64,000 nucleotides of DNA from Pseudomonas gingeri. GTDB lineage: Bacteria > Pseudomonadota > Gammaproteobacteria > Pseudomonadales > Pseudomonadaceae. The stretch is from contig NZ_JACAPR010000013.1 in assembly GCF_013385635.1 (NCBI RefSeq), positions 124,001 through 188,000 of the forward strand, given 5' to 3'. Under the pieces are notes generated by a model. The model was not told the origin of the DNA. It made no database searches and was given only the letters and a program-made list of their open reading frames with translations. Positions within the stretch are counted from its first letter, which is position 1. The number at the start of each line of letters is the position of its first letter. Of the stretch, positions 50,695 to 59,589 are shown in pieces. A program made the translations under genes and the position numbers.

Positions 50695-51576
50695 TCAGTT
50701 GATGGCATCGCCCAGGACGTCAACGATCCGCTGCGCAATGTGCCCCACATGGGTTTCCAGAGCGAAGTGACCGGTGTCCAGCAACTCGACCACCGCGTTC
50801 GGGTTGTCGCGCTTGTAGGCCTCGGCGCCTGGTGGAATGAAGAACGGATCGCCCTTGCCCCAGATCGCCAGCGTCGGTACCTGTGTGTCGCGGAAGAACT
50901 GCTGGAACGCCGGGTACAGCTTCAGGTTGTTCTGGTAGTCGTAGAACAGGTCGAGCTGGATGTCCTTGTTGCCCGGACGTTCCAGCAACAGCGCATCCAG
51001 GTAGTAAGCTTCGGGGGCGATGACCTCGGGGTTGCTCACGCCTTCCACGTATTGCCAGCGAGTGCCTGGGAGGTTCAGCACGGCATCGTTGATCACCTGG
51101 CCATTCGCCTGGGAGCGCTCGGCCCAATACTGACGGATCGGTGCCCAGGCCTCGCCCAGCCCCTCCAGATAAGCGTTGCCGTTCTGCGAAACGATCGCGC
51201 TGACCCGCTCCGGGTAGGCCAGTGCCAGACGCAGACCCGTGGGCGCGCCGTAGTCGAAGAAATACAGGGCGTAGCGCTTGAGCCCCAGCACATCGACAAA
51301 CTGGCGGAGGGTCTCGCCCAGGGCGTCAAAGGTGTAGACGTAGTTGCGTTCGGCCGGGACTTCGGTAAAGCCGAAACCGGGCAGGTCCGGTGCGATCAGG
51401 CGGTACTTTTCAGCCAGCAGCGGGATCAGGTCACGGAACTGGTGCGACGAACTGGGAAACCCGTGCAACAGTAGCAGTACCGGCGCATCTGGGGCTCCAG
51501 CCTCGCGGTAGAACACGCTGATGCCGTCGGCTTCGGCGAATCGATAGGTGATGTTTGTAGAGGGGGACACGCTCAT
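50695..51576 (-). CDS. Alpha/beta hydrolase (haloalkane dehalogenase/epoxide hydrolase-like)
   Basis: 293 residues. Oxyanion-hole HGFP (LLLHGFPSSS), a nucleophile elbow at Asp108 (YFFDYGAP), and the catalytic His in LLDTGHFALE. An Asp nucleophile fits the dehalogenase/epoxide hydrolase branch and not esterases. DLPGFGFTEVP and a helical cap domain are typical. AAAGGAG precedes the ATG. It is divergent from the CGNR regulator with two operator copies between them. The substrate is not known; similar proteins in pseudomonads are often part of stress-inducible single-gene modules. Confidence 0.88.
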   Translation of the reverse strand: MSVSPSTNITYRFAEADGISVFYREAGAPDAPVLLLLHGFPSSSHQFRDLIPLLAEKYRLIAPDLPGFGFTEVPAERNYVYTFDALGETLRQFVDVLGLKRYALYFFDYGAPTGLRLALAYPERVSAIVSQNGNAYLEGLGEAWAPIRQYWAERSQANGQVINDAVLNLPGTRWQYVEGVSNPEVIAPEAYYLDALLLERPGNKDIQLDLFYDYQNNLKLYPAFQQFFRDTQVPTLAIWGKGDPFFIPPGAEAYKRDNPNAVVELLDTGHFALETHVGHIAQRIVDVLGDAIN

Positions 51577-51590
51577 GATCGAACTCCTTT

Positions 51591-51620
51591 GTAACTGTTA
51601 ATTTATGCTTTACGGGTTAC
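51591..51620. promoter_or_regulatory. Operator copy 1 for the CGNR regulator
   Basis: GTAAC-N20-GTTAC inverted repeat. It has the same spacing and similar inner bases (GTAACT at the start, GGTTAC at the end, TTTA near the right arm) as the copy at 51645-51674. Confidence 0.6.
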
Positions 51621-51644
51621 CTAGGTTTATTTTGCATCCGCCAT

Positions 51645-51674
51645 GTAACTTGTCAAACTATTTTTATAGGTTAC
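51645..51674. promoter_or_regulatory. Operator copy 2 for the CGNR regulator
   Basis: GTAAC-N20-GTTAC, starting 54 bases after copy 1 and ending 29 bases before the regulator ATG. About five helical turns between the copies would allow bound dimers on the same DNA face. Confidence 0.6.
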
Positions 51675-51703
51675 ACTCGATTGACGATTTTCAGGACATG
51701 CCC

Positions 51704-52294
51704 ATGACGACTTCCGCCCTCCCTTCTGAACTGCCCGCCCCGCTGATCCTGGCGGATCACCCGGCGCTCGACCTGCTGAACACGCAAATGATGGTCGAGG
51801 GCAAACGGCGTGATTTGCTCAACAGCGATGAGGACGCGGCGCGCTGGCTGGAACAGGTCGGCTTGGGGCTGGCAGCGGAATGGGTGGCCGGCGATGGGCG
51901 CTTGCTCGCGCAATTGCGCAGGCTGCGCGACGGCATCGAAAGCCTGATCGGCGCGCGCCGGGAGAACCGTAGCGCCGACCCCGCGCCACTGAATGCCTTT
52001 CTGCTGCGGGCGGTCCCACAACTGGTCTGGGACCCTTCGGGGCACCCTGTATTGGAGCGCTTCCATCAGGATGACGCCGTCGCCCGGCGGCTGGGCCAAC
52101 TCGCCTATGCCAGTGCCGAGTTACTGGCCGAGGGGGATTTCAGGCTGGTGCGCAAGTGTGAAAGCCCGGAGTGCTCATTGATGTTTTACGACCGGACCAA
52201 GTCGCACAAACGGCGCTGGTGCAGCATGGCGCTGTGCGGAAACCGGCATAAGGTCGCCGAGTTCCGCAAGCGACGTCAGGGTGCCGCGGACTGA
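51704..52294 (+). CDS. CGNR zinc-finger/ABATE-domain transcriptional regulator
   Basis: 196 residues. The N-terminal ABATE-like sensor (LADHPALDLLNTQMMVEGKRRDLL) and the C-terminal CGNR zinc finger (CESPECSLMFYDRTKSHKRRWCSMALCGNRHKVAEFRKR, residues about 150-190) are clear, with the four cysteines in place and the CGNR signature intact. ATG 51704 is chosen since AGGA lies seven bases upstream; 51698 is too close. It is divergent from the alpha/beta hydrolase and most likely controls it via the two 30-base operators. Confidence 0.88.
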   Translation: MTTSALPSELPAPLILADHPALDLLNTQMMVEGKRRDLLNSDEDAARWLEQVGLGLAAEWVAGDGRLLAQLRRLRDGIESLIGARRENRSADPAPLNAFLLRAVPQLVWDPSGHPVLERFHQDDAVARRLGQLAYASAELLAEGDFRLVRKCESPECSLMFYDRTKSHKRRWCSMALCGNRHKVAEFRKRRQGAAD

Positions 52295-52312
52295 AGTCCG
52301 TCAGGTTGAGAA

Positions 52313-53257
52313 TCAGATCGGCTGGTTATCCATCGCTTCGATCAGCGCAGACCTTATCTCCGGATCATTGGCGGTATGCCCGGCCTGTACGATCCTCAAC
52401 TCCGCCTCCGGCCACGCGCAGGCCAGATCATAGGCGCTCTTCACCGGGCACACGAGATCGTAGCGGCCGTGCACGATCACTGCGGGGATATGCCTGATAC
52501 GGTCCATGCCAGCGAGTAGCTGACCAGGCTCCAGAAAGAACCGGTTGCGGAAGTAATGGGTCTCGGCCCGGGCGATGCTGATCGCTATCTCGGGTGTCTC
52601 GAACAACCCGGCACCCTCTGGCTCGTGCAGCAAGGTCATGATGCCGCCTTCCCAATTCCCCCATGCCTGGGCGGCTTCCAGGCGCACCGCCGCGTCCGGG
52701 CTGTCGAGCCGACGCCAGTAGGCCTCGACCATATTGCTGCGCTCCTGCGCGGGGATGAAATCCCGGTATCGCGCCCAGCGCTCGGGAAATATCCAGGAGG
52801 CACCGGAGCCCATTTCATTCAACCAGTTCACTTCCTCCTGCCGCCCCAGGAAAATGCCGCGCAACACCAGGCTGGTGACACGCTCGGGGTGCGTCTGCGC
52901 ATAGGTCAGCGCCAGGGTCGAGCCCCACGACCCACCAAAGACAATCCAGCGATCAATGCCCAGATGCACGCGCAGGGCTTCGATATCGGCAACCAGATGC
53001 CAGGTCGTGTTATCGGACAGTTCCGCGGGCGGCAACGACTGGCCGGCACCGCGCTGATCGAACAGGATCACCCGGTAGCGATCGGGGTCGAAAAACCGCC
53101 GTGCCGTTGGCGCGATACCGGCTCCCGGACCGCCATGCAAAAATACAACGGGCTGGCCATCAGGGTTACCGACCTCTTCGACATAAAGCCGATGCAGGGC
53201 ATCCACGGGCAGGTGATAGCTTTTGTAGGGAGTAATGTCGGGATAAAAATCACGCAT
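52313..53257 (-). CDS. pip: Proline iminopeptidase
   Basis: 314 residues of the alpha/beta hydrolase fold. It removes N-terminal proline from peptides. HGGPGAGI gives the oxyanion hole, GGSWGS with Ser110 the nucleophile, and VHGRYDLVCP and QAGHTAND the acid and histidine. The N-terminus YPDITPYKSYHLPVD is the usual Pip start, so the ATG at 53257 is used although the frame extends to 53374. It lies 129 bases downstream of the amino acid permease gene on the same strand, consistent with a peptide/proline use pair. Confidence 0.9.
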   Translation of the reverse strand: MRDFYPDITPYKSYHLPVDALHRLYVEEVGNPDGQPVVFLHGGPGAGIAPTARRFFDPDRYRVILFDQRGAGQSLPPAELSDNTTWHLVADIEALRVHLGIDRWIVFGGSWGSTLALTYAQTHPERVTSLVLRGIFLGRQEEVNWLNEMGSGASWIFPERWARYRDFIPAQERSNMVEAYWRRLDSPDAAVRLEAAQAWGNWEGGIMTLLHEPEGAGLFETPEIAISIARAETHYFRNRFFLEPGQLLAGMDRIRHIPAVIVHGRYDLVCPVKSAYDLACAWPEAELRIVQAGHTANDPEIRSALIEAMDNQPI

Positions 53258-53386
53258 GGACAACCTCGTGGTGGACTGGAAAGCATGGCTTGGCCAATAC
53301 GTCGACAGCCATGACTGCGCCTGCATCATAATGCGGCGCGAGCCATTGGCCGTCGATAAAGCCATGCCAGGCACTTTAGCAGCCCG

Positions 53387-54808
53387 TCAGCCCGCCAGCG
53401 GTGCATTGCCTTGATGGGCGCCCGAGGTCGAGCCGGTCGAGCGCTTGTCGCGGTACTGCAGCCAGGCACCGATCGCCACCAGCGACGCCGAGAGCAGCGC
53501 CGACACCAACAGTTCCATCTGATGTCCGGGCACCACGGCCATCAACCCCAGGAACGCGACAATGGCGAAGATGGTGAAATAGGACAGCGCCGGGAACAAC
53601 GGCATTTTCACCAACAGGCTTTCACCTCGGGCCATGGCGCGCTTGCGCAGGATCACCTGGCTGATCGCGATGACCAGGTACATCACCAATGCAATGGTGC
53701 CGATGGTCGCAATCAGCGGCACCAGCACGGTTTGCGGCAAGGTGTAGTTGGCCACCAGCAATAGCAGCGACGCTGCGCTGGAATACAGGATCGCCACTCG
53801 CGGTACACCATTGGTGGTGGTCCGCCCCCAGGATCTGGGGGCGTCCCGGCGGGTGGCCAGGGAATAACCCATGCGCGAGGCGGTAAAGATCGCCGAGTTC
53901 AAGGTGCTGGCGACACCCACCAGGATCACGGTCTGGACGATAGCGGCGGCGCCGGAAATGTTCATCGCCTCCAGGGCAGACTGGAACGAGCCGTTGGCCA
54001 GCGCCGGGGAATTCCAGGCCACCAGGCTGACGATCAGGAAGATCGAACCGAAGTAGAAGATCACCATGCGCCACACCACCGAGCGAATCGCCTTGCGGAT
54101 GTTCCTGCGCGGGTCTTCCGACTCGGCGGCGGCAATGGTGACGATCTCCATGCCGGTGAAACTGAACAGGGCCAGCACCAGCGCCGAGGCAATGCCGGCG
54201 ATGCCCGTGGGCGCAAAGCCGCCGTCGGCCCACAAATGCTGCACGCCACGGGCATGGCCACCGGGCAACCAGCCAAATACCGCGGCAGTACCCAGGGCAA
54301 TAAAGCCCAGGATGGTGACGATCTTGAATAACGACAGCCAGTATTCCAGGGCCCCGAAGTTCTTCACGCTGAGCACGTTGGTGGCGGTCAGCACGCAGAT
54401 CAGCAAGGTCCCCACCAGTATCGACGGCACACCCAGCCAACCGCCGAGAATGTCCGAGGCAACGATGGCCTCCAGCGGGATGACCAGCACGTAGAACCAC
54501 CAGTACAGCCAGCCGATGGAAAACCCGGCCCAGCGCCCCATGGCTTGCTGCGCGTAGGTGGAGAACGAGCCCGTGTCCGGGTTGGCGGTGGCCAGCTCAC
54601 CGAGCATGCCCATCACCAGAATCACCAGCACCGCGGCGATTGCAAACGACACCAGCACCGCCGGGCCCGCCGCCGAAATGGCGCTGGCCGAGCCGACGAA
54701 GAAACCCGCGCCGATCACCCCGCCGATGGAAATCATGGTGATCTGACGGCTGTTGAGGCCTTTGGATAATGCGCCGTAGGGTGAAACCTTGTTGTTTGGA
54801 TCGTGCAT
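53387..54808 (-). CDS. Amino acid permease (APC superfamily, GabP/ProY-like)
   Basis: 473 residues with 12 hydrophobic segments. N-terminal helix 1 carries the AAT signature MISIGGVIGAGFFVGSASAISAAGP; ELATANPDTGSFSTYAQQAMGRWAGFSIGWLYW (helices 2-3) and SFTGMEIVTIAAAESEDPRRNI follow. It would import amino acids or amines with protons. ATG 54808 follows AAGGAG. It begins 43 bases after the GMC oxidoreductase stop and is probably the last gene of the GMC/isomerase/GH3 operon, unless it forms a unit with pip. Confidence 0.9.
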   Translation of the reverse strand: MHDPNNKVSPYGALSKGLNSRQITMISIGGVIGAGFFVGSASAISAAGPAVLVSFAIAAVLVILVMGMLGELATANPDTGSFSTYAQQAMGRWAGFSIGWLYWWFYVLVIPLEAIVASDILGGWLGVPSILVGTLLICVLTATNVLSVKNFGALEYWLSLFKIVTILGFIALGTAAVFGWLPGGHARGVQHLWADGGFAPTGIAGIASALVLALFSFTGMEIVTIAAAESEDPRRNIRKAIRSVVWRMVIFYFGSIFLIVSLVAWNSPALANGSFQSALEAMNISGAAAIVQTVILVGVASTLNSAIFTASRMGYSLATRRDAPRSWGRTTTNGVPRVAILYSSAASLLLLVANYTLPQTVLVPLIATIGTIALVMYLVIAISQVILRKRAMARGESLLVKMPLFPALSYFTIFAIVAFLGLMAVVPGHQMELLVSALLSASLVAIGAWLQYRDKRSTGSTSGAHQGNAPLAG

Positions 54809-54851
54809 CGACTGCGCTCCTTGTAAGGGTGAATTCACACTGCCAAAGGCC

Positions 54852-56438
54852 CTAGTGGGCACTTCTGATCATGTCGGCGACTTTTTCGCCGATCATGATG
54901 CACACCGAGTTGGGGTTGCCGGAGATCAGCGTCGGCATGATCGACGCATCGGCTACCCGCAGCCCATCAATGCCATGCACCCTGAGATCGGGCCCGACCA
55001 CGGCAAGCTCGTCCACTCCCATGCGGCAGGTCCCCGAAGGGTGCAACGCGGCGTGGGCTTGCTGATGGCAGAACTGCCTCATGGCTTCGCGCGAACGGAT
55101 GCCGGCGTCCGGCACATGACGCCTGGCCACATAGGGTTTGAAAGCCGCCTGGGCCATGATCTCGTCGCCCACCAGGCAGCCATCCACCAGGCTTTCGATG
55201 TCGTAGGGGTCGCAGAAATAGTTGGGCACGATACGCGGTGGCGACATCGGATCAGCCGAATACAGCCCGACATATCCCCTGGACCGTGGCCGTATCTGCC
55301 CCAGGTTGAGAGTGCAGCCGTTGCCTCCGGGGACGGAATCCACCCCTTCCTCGATGCCGGCACCCACCACCATGAAGTACTGGATATCGGGATGACTGGC
55401 CGCCTTGTCGCCCCACCAGAAGGCGCCGCCTTCAATCAGGTTGGAGGCCGCCGGGCCCTGCCGGAACAGCGCGTACTGCAACCCCGCGAGCATTTTCCAG
55501 AACGGCTTCTTGTACTTGTCGTAGCTGTGAGGCCCGGTCAGTTCATAGACCAGCGAGATCTCGATATGGTCCTGCAGGTTCTGCCCCACGCCCGGCAGAT
55601 CCTTGACCACCTTGATGCCATGCGCTTGCAACTGCGCCGCGGGACCGATCCCGGACAGCATCAACAGGCGCGGTGAGTTGATGGCACCGGACGACAGGAT
55701 GATCTCCTTGTCGGCATGCATCACCTGGCGCACACCCTTTTCCAGGTACTCGACGCCGGTGGCCTTGTTGCCCTGCATCAGGATACGGATCACCCGGCAA
55801 CCGGTCTTGACCGTGAGATTCTTGCGCTGCCTGGCCGGCGCCAGGTATGCCACCGCCGCACTGCTGCGCCAACCGTTCCTGGCGGTGATCTGGTACAACC
55901 CGCAGCCCTGGGGCGTGCCCGAATTGAAATCTTCGTTGTAGGGCAGGCCGTACTGCTGGCAGGCCCGCAGCCAGACTTTGGTCAGGGGATGGATATTGAT
56001 CGGATCGGACACCCCCAGCGGCCCGCCGACACCGTGCACGTCGTTGCAGAAACGCTCGTTGTCCTCGGCCTTCTTGAAGTACGGCAGCACCTCGTTGTAG
56101 GACCAGCCGACGGCCCCCTGCTCTGCCCAGCCATCGTAGTCGGCGGGCACGCCACGGATGTAGATCATGGCATTGACCGAGCTGCCCCCACCCAGCACGC
56201 TGGCCTGGACCATGGTCGGCGTTTCGCTGCGCTGCTGGTCCTCGGTAGGCTCCCAGGCATAGCGTTTGAGCAACGGCCCCTGGGCGGTTTTGTAGTAGGC
56301 GCCGGGAATATGGATGTAGGGGCTGCGATCGCGAGGCCCCTCCTCGAAAAGCACAACGGACGCCGCCGCGTCCTCGCTCAGACGCGATGCGACCGTGCAG
56401 CCCGTGGAGCCGCCCCCGATTACGATGAAATCCACCAT
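54852..56438 (-). CDS. GMC family FAD-dependent oxidoreductase (choline/alcohol dehydrogenase-like)
   Basis: 528 residues. FAD-binding IVIGGGSTGCTVASRL at the N-terminus, GMC signature 1 (VLGGGSSVNAMIYIRGVPADYDGWA), GMC signature 2 (SSGAINSPRLLMLSGIGPAAQL), and the active-site region HPSGTCRMG with ADASIMPTLISGNPNS, giving the His/Asn pair. It oxidises a primary or sugar-type alcohol; no signal peptide is seen, so it acts in the cytoplasm. GAGGT precedes the ATG. Position after the isomerase-like and GH3-like genes suggests a role in modified-sugar or glycoside metabolism. Confidence 0.9.
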   Translation of the reverse strand: MVDFIVIGGGSTGCTVASRLSEDAAASVVLFEEGPRDRSPYIHIPGAYYKTAQGPLLKRYAWEPTEDQQRSETPTMVQASVLGGGSSVNAMIYIRGVPADYDGWAEQGAVGWSYNEVLPYFKKAEDNERFCNDVHGVGGPLGVSDPINIHPLTKVWLRACQQYGLPYNEDFNSGTPQGCGLYQITARNGWRSSAAVAYLAPARQRKNLTVKTGCRVIRILMQGNKATGVEYLEKGVRQVMHADKEIILSSGAINSPRLLMLSGIGPAAQLQAHGIKVVKDLPGVGQNLQDHIEISLVYELTGPHSYDKYKKPFWKMLAGLQYALFRQGPAASNLIEGGAFWWGDKAASHPDIQYFMVVGAGIEEGVDSVPGGNGCTLNLGQIRPRSRGYVGLYSADPMSPPRIVPNYFCDPYDIESLVDGCLVGDEIMAQAAFKPYVARRHVPDAGIRSREAMRQFCHQQAHAALHPSGTCRMGVDELAVVGPDLRVHGIDGLRVADASIMPTLISGNPNSVCIMIGEKVADMIRSAH

Positions 56439-56488
56439 GACGACCTCAGATCTTTTTAGTATTGAACCGATTGTTGAAGCCTGATCGA

Positions 56489-57370
56489 TCAACCCACCAG
56501 CCGGGTCAGAAGCGCCTTAAGTTCCCGGGCGACTTCGTAGCTGTTCTGTTGCTGTTGTTTTTTGCAGAACAACTCACAACTCCACCAGCCGACGTAACCG
56601 GTGGCTTTTACCGCTGCGGTCCACTCGACCAGATCCAGCACGCCACCGCCCGTGGGAACGTCCCTCAGCAGCTCTTCATTGGGAACACCACCGGCGAAGG
56701 GCAACGAGTCACAGACATGCACGCCGTAGATCACGTCCTTGTTCATCCCGGCGATGTCATCGGGGGTGACGCCGGAGGTAAAGCAATGCCAGTAGTCGAT
56801 CACCATCCGCACGTTGCTGCGCTCGGTGCGATCGATCAGTTGCAACTGGTGCTGCAGGCTGTTGAGGGGAGTCCAGGACAAGGCCTCGAGGTAAAGCAGC
56901 AGGTCATATTGCTGGGCCAGGTCGGCCAGGGCGGCGAGGTTTTTCGCGGTCAACGCGTACTGTTCGGCCTGATCGAAACCCAGCAGCCCCGAGTAATGAG
57001 CGCTCTTGCCAAACCGCTGGAAATCAAGCACCGCCTGCACGTTGATCGGGCCGGTGAGCACTTGCACCCCCTTGGCACCCGCCAGGTTGGCCAGATGAAA
57101 CAACCGCTCCGCTTCCTTCAACAGATCATCACGCTCGGCGCCCTGGCGCTCGATATCGCGCAGATAACCGATACCGGGAACCCGCACGTGCTTGAGTGTT
57201 TCCTGAAGCTGCGATTCGGCATAACCGGCCTGCAGATACGCTTCCAGTTTGCCGCTGTTAATTTCCAGCGCGTCGAAACCCACCGTCTTTGCAATGTCGA
57301 TATCCATCGCCAGGGTCGACTGTTTTGCGACGGTGGAATGCAGGACCAGGATATTGTTTGGGGTTGTCAT
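56489..57370 (-). CDS. Sugar phosphate isomerase/epimerase-like TIM barrel protein
   Basis: 293 residues of the xylose-isomerase-like (AP endonuclease 2) TIM barrel family. It contains KTVGFDALEINSGKLEAYL, GAKGVQVLTGP, the acidic metal site YLEALSW, MVIDYWHCFTSG, YGVHVCDSLPFAGG and DLVEWTAAVKATGYVGWWSCELF. The expected metal ligands (Glu, Asp-x-x-His, His, Glu) appear to be present. It would isomerise or epimerise a sugar, ketose or hydroxypyruvate-like compound. GGAGT precedes the ATG. The gap to the GH3-like gene upstream is nine bases. Confidence 0.88.
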   Translation of the reverse strand: MTTPNNILVLHSTVAKQSTLAMDIDIAKTVGFDALEINSGKLEAYLQAGYAESQLQETLKHVRVPGIGYLRDIERQGAERDDLLKEAERLFHLANLAGAKGVQVLTGPINVQAVLDFQRFGKSAHYSGLLGFDQAEQYALTAKNLAALADLAQQYDLLLYLEALSWTPLNSLQHQLQLIDRTERSNVRMVIDYWHCFTSGVTPDDIAGMNKDVIYGVHVCDSLPFAGGVPNEELLRDVPTGGGVLDLVEWTAAVKATGYVGWWSCELFCKKQQQQNSYEVARELKALLTRLVG

Positions 57371-57379
57371 ATGAGACTC

Positions 57380-58384
57380 CTACCGTTCAGCCAAGGTGGA
57401 AACTGCCAGCGCCGCGGCATCCAGGCGCTCCTGCGGCAAAGAGCCATCAGCGATGGCCGCGACAATCGCCTGCACGACCTGCGCGATCTGCGGCATCGCC
57501 CTGGCGGAAATCAGCAGCAGATCCGCTCCGGCCCGCAACGCCGCCACGGCCACTTCGCCGAGGGACGAATGTCCGATGACGGAGCGGTGGTCCAGGTCGA
57601 TAGTCATGACCAGGCCCTTGAACCCCAGCTCCTGGCGCAGCAAGCCGATCAGCTCGGCTGAAATCGATGCCGACACCGGTGGCGTGCAGGCGGCAAACCG
57701 TGCCGGCCCCATCATCACCGCGTCCGCCCCGGCATCGATCCCGGCTTGAAAGGTCGGCCAGTAACGCCGCAGTTGCGCCATCGATTCGCCGACCACCGCC
57801 TCCTCTACCGCCGGTTGCCGCAACAACACCGGATGCCCGGGAAAGTGCTTCAGCGTGCTCGCCAACCCGGCCCGGCGTACACCACGCACATAGGCCGCCA
57901 CCATCGCCGCGGCCTGTGGGATATCGTCGGACAGCGTGCGGCCCTTCAGCCAGATATTCGGGCCGCCCAGCACATCGGCGGTCGGCGACAGCAGCAGGTT
58001 CACGCCGGCGTTGCGCACCGCTGTCGCCACCTGAAAGCAGGTCTCTTCCAACTCGCTACTGTCCATGGCCCTGGCTGCATCGGGTTCAGGCAGCGCCGGG
58101 GTGATCCCTTGCAGACGGTGAACGGCAGAGATGTCGGCATCGGCCGCCAGCAGCAGTGGCCCACCCAGTTCGGTGGCGGTGCCGCTGAAGCGTTGCCAGG
58201 CATCCAGGGTTTCCGCCTCCAGGCGGCTCGCGCTCATTTTGCCGCTGACATATTCTTCGGCGGTCTCGCCAAACAACAGGCTGCGCCCGCCATTGCCGAG
58301 AAACCGGCGTACGTCATCCGTCATCTGCAGATCCAGTACCACCGGAAACAGGACGCTATAGGCCTTTCGCTCATGGGTACTCAT
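57380..58384 (-). CDS. GH3-like protein A without the catalytic nucleophile
   Basis: 334 residues, single GH3 N-terminal barrel. It keeps KHFPGH (residues 179-184) but reads TIDLD at 261-265 where protein B has SDDLD, so Ile262 replaces the nucleophilic Asp. The D-x-E-G-G substrate motif is also altered (DADISAV at 83-89 against DQELGGI in B). Hydrolysis by the usual GH3 mechanism is therefore unlikely; a sugar-binding, modulating or new catalytic role is possible. It overlaps gene B by 14 bases and shares its whole length and pattern, so it is a diverged tandem duplicate. Confidence 0.85.
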   Translation of the reverse strand: MSTHERKAYSVLFPVVLDLQMTDDVRRFLGNGGRSLLFGETAEEYVSGKMSASRLEAETLDAWQRFSGTATELGGPLLLAADADISAVHRLQGITPALPEPDAARAMDSSELEETCFQVATAVRNAGVNLLLSPTADVLGGPNIWLKGRTLSDDIPQAAAMVAAYVRGVRRAGLASTLKHFPGHPVLLRQPAVEEAVVGESMAQLRRYWPTFQAGIDAGADAVMMGPARFAACTPPVSASISAELIGLLRQELGFKGLVMTIDLDHRSVIGHSSLGEVAVAALRAGADLLLISARAMPQIAQVVQAIVAAIADGSLPQERLDAAALAVSTLAER

Positions 58385-59402
58385 GGTCAGTCCCCTGAGT
58401 GGCTATCGCCAGTTGGCGAACCCTGGAGGCAGCGTCCAAGAGCCACTGCCGGTCGAGCACACCGTCATGGACGGCCGCGACAATGGCGTCGGCAATGGCA
58501 TCCAGTCCCGACTCGCTGGAGACCAGCAACAAATGCGCCCCGGCCAACAGCGACGCAACCGCCGTATCGGTGATGCTGTTGCCCCGCAGAATGGACACCG
58601 CATCCAGGTCATCGGAAATGATCAGGCCCTCGAAGCCGAGGGTGTCACGCAGCACCCCGATGACCTTGGGCGAGGTCGACGCCGAGTGATCAGGATCGAT
58701 CGCAGGAAATACGGCCGGTCCTGGCATGACGGCTTTTACACCGGTGGCGATGACTGTCTTGAAGACTTCAAGGTTGTCATGGAGCAATTCCAGCGGCCCC
58801 GGCACGGTCGCCTCGGCAATGGCGGGATCCTGTTCGGTGACGTAGTGCCCGGGAAAGTGCTTGGCGGTGGCGACGACACCCGCGCGTTGCACCCCGCGGA
58901 TAAAGGCGCAGGACACCCGGCTGACTTCAACCGGATCGGTTCCCAGGTGTCGATTGAGCAACCACGGATTGACCCCGGTGACCACATCCACGATCGGCGC
59001 CAGGAACAGGTTGACACCCAGGCCGCGGGCCGCGGTTGCCATCTCGAAACAGCGTTGCTCGATATCCTGGGCGCTGAGGCCCTGCAGCTGTGCCCGGGAA
59101 GCAACGGCGGGCACCAATTGGTGCAGGCGCTCGATACCACCCAACTCCTGATCCACCGCGATCAGCAGCGGCGCGCCGGCCAGGGCCGTGGCCTCTTGCA
59201 CGACCTGGATAAAGTCGGCCCGGGATTCGCTGGCCTTGCGCTGCGGGCTCATGTCTCGGCCGACGTATTCATCCTGGGTTTCCCCCAGCAACAGGGATAC
59301 ACCACCCCGGTTCAGGTAACGGCGCACAGTGTCGTCCAGTTGCAGATCCCCGAACGCGGGAAGCAGTACCGAATACGCGGCGCGATGCAGTTCGCTTGAC
59401 AT
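58371..59402 (-). CDS. GH3-like protein B (beta-N-acetylhexosaminidase/NagZ-like barrel)
   Basis: 343 residues, single GH3 barrel. Motifs: IAVDQELGGIERL (82-94), KHFPGH (181-186) and ISDDLDAVSI with Asp264 as probable nucleophile. NagZ enzymes carry their acid/base His in a D-S-H loop after KHFPGH; here the matching stretch reads TEQDPAI, so that His is missing and no C-terminal domain replaces it. It could be a phosphorylase or use another acid. No signal peptide, so cytoplasmic. GAGGA precedes the ATG at 59402. It is the first gene of the operon, downstream of the operator array. Confidence 0.86.
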   Translation of the reverse strand: MSSELHRAAYSVLLPAFGDLQLDDTVRRYLNRGGVSLLLGETQDEYVGRDMSPQRKASESRADFIQVVQEATALAGAPLLIAVDQELGGIERLHQLVPAVASRAQLQGLSAQDIEQRCFEMATAARGLGVNLFLAPIVDVVTGVNPWLLNRHLGTDPVEVSRVSCAFIRGVQRAGVVATAKHFPGHYVTEQDPAIAEATVPGPLELLHDNLEVFKTVIATGVKAVMPGPAVFPAIDPDHSASTSPKVIGVLRDTLGFEGLIISDDLDAVSILRGNSITDTAVASLLAGAHLLLVSSESGLDAIADAIVAAVHDGVLDRQWLLDAASRVRQLAIATQGTDHEYP

Positions 59403-59589
59403 TGTTTTTCCTCGACGGCGTTATGGGAGAGCATGCAACCGAGTATCACGGGGGCTGTTTTCTTTCTCCATTTCGCACACAATCGATACCTGACGCGAAC
59501 TGAAGCACCCGGCTACAACCAGCCTTGAATTGCGCAGGCCGGCATGGAACATGCTTTATCCAGTACCAGGACATTCAAATGCTTGAGGA

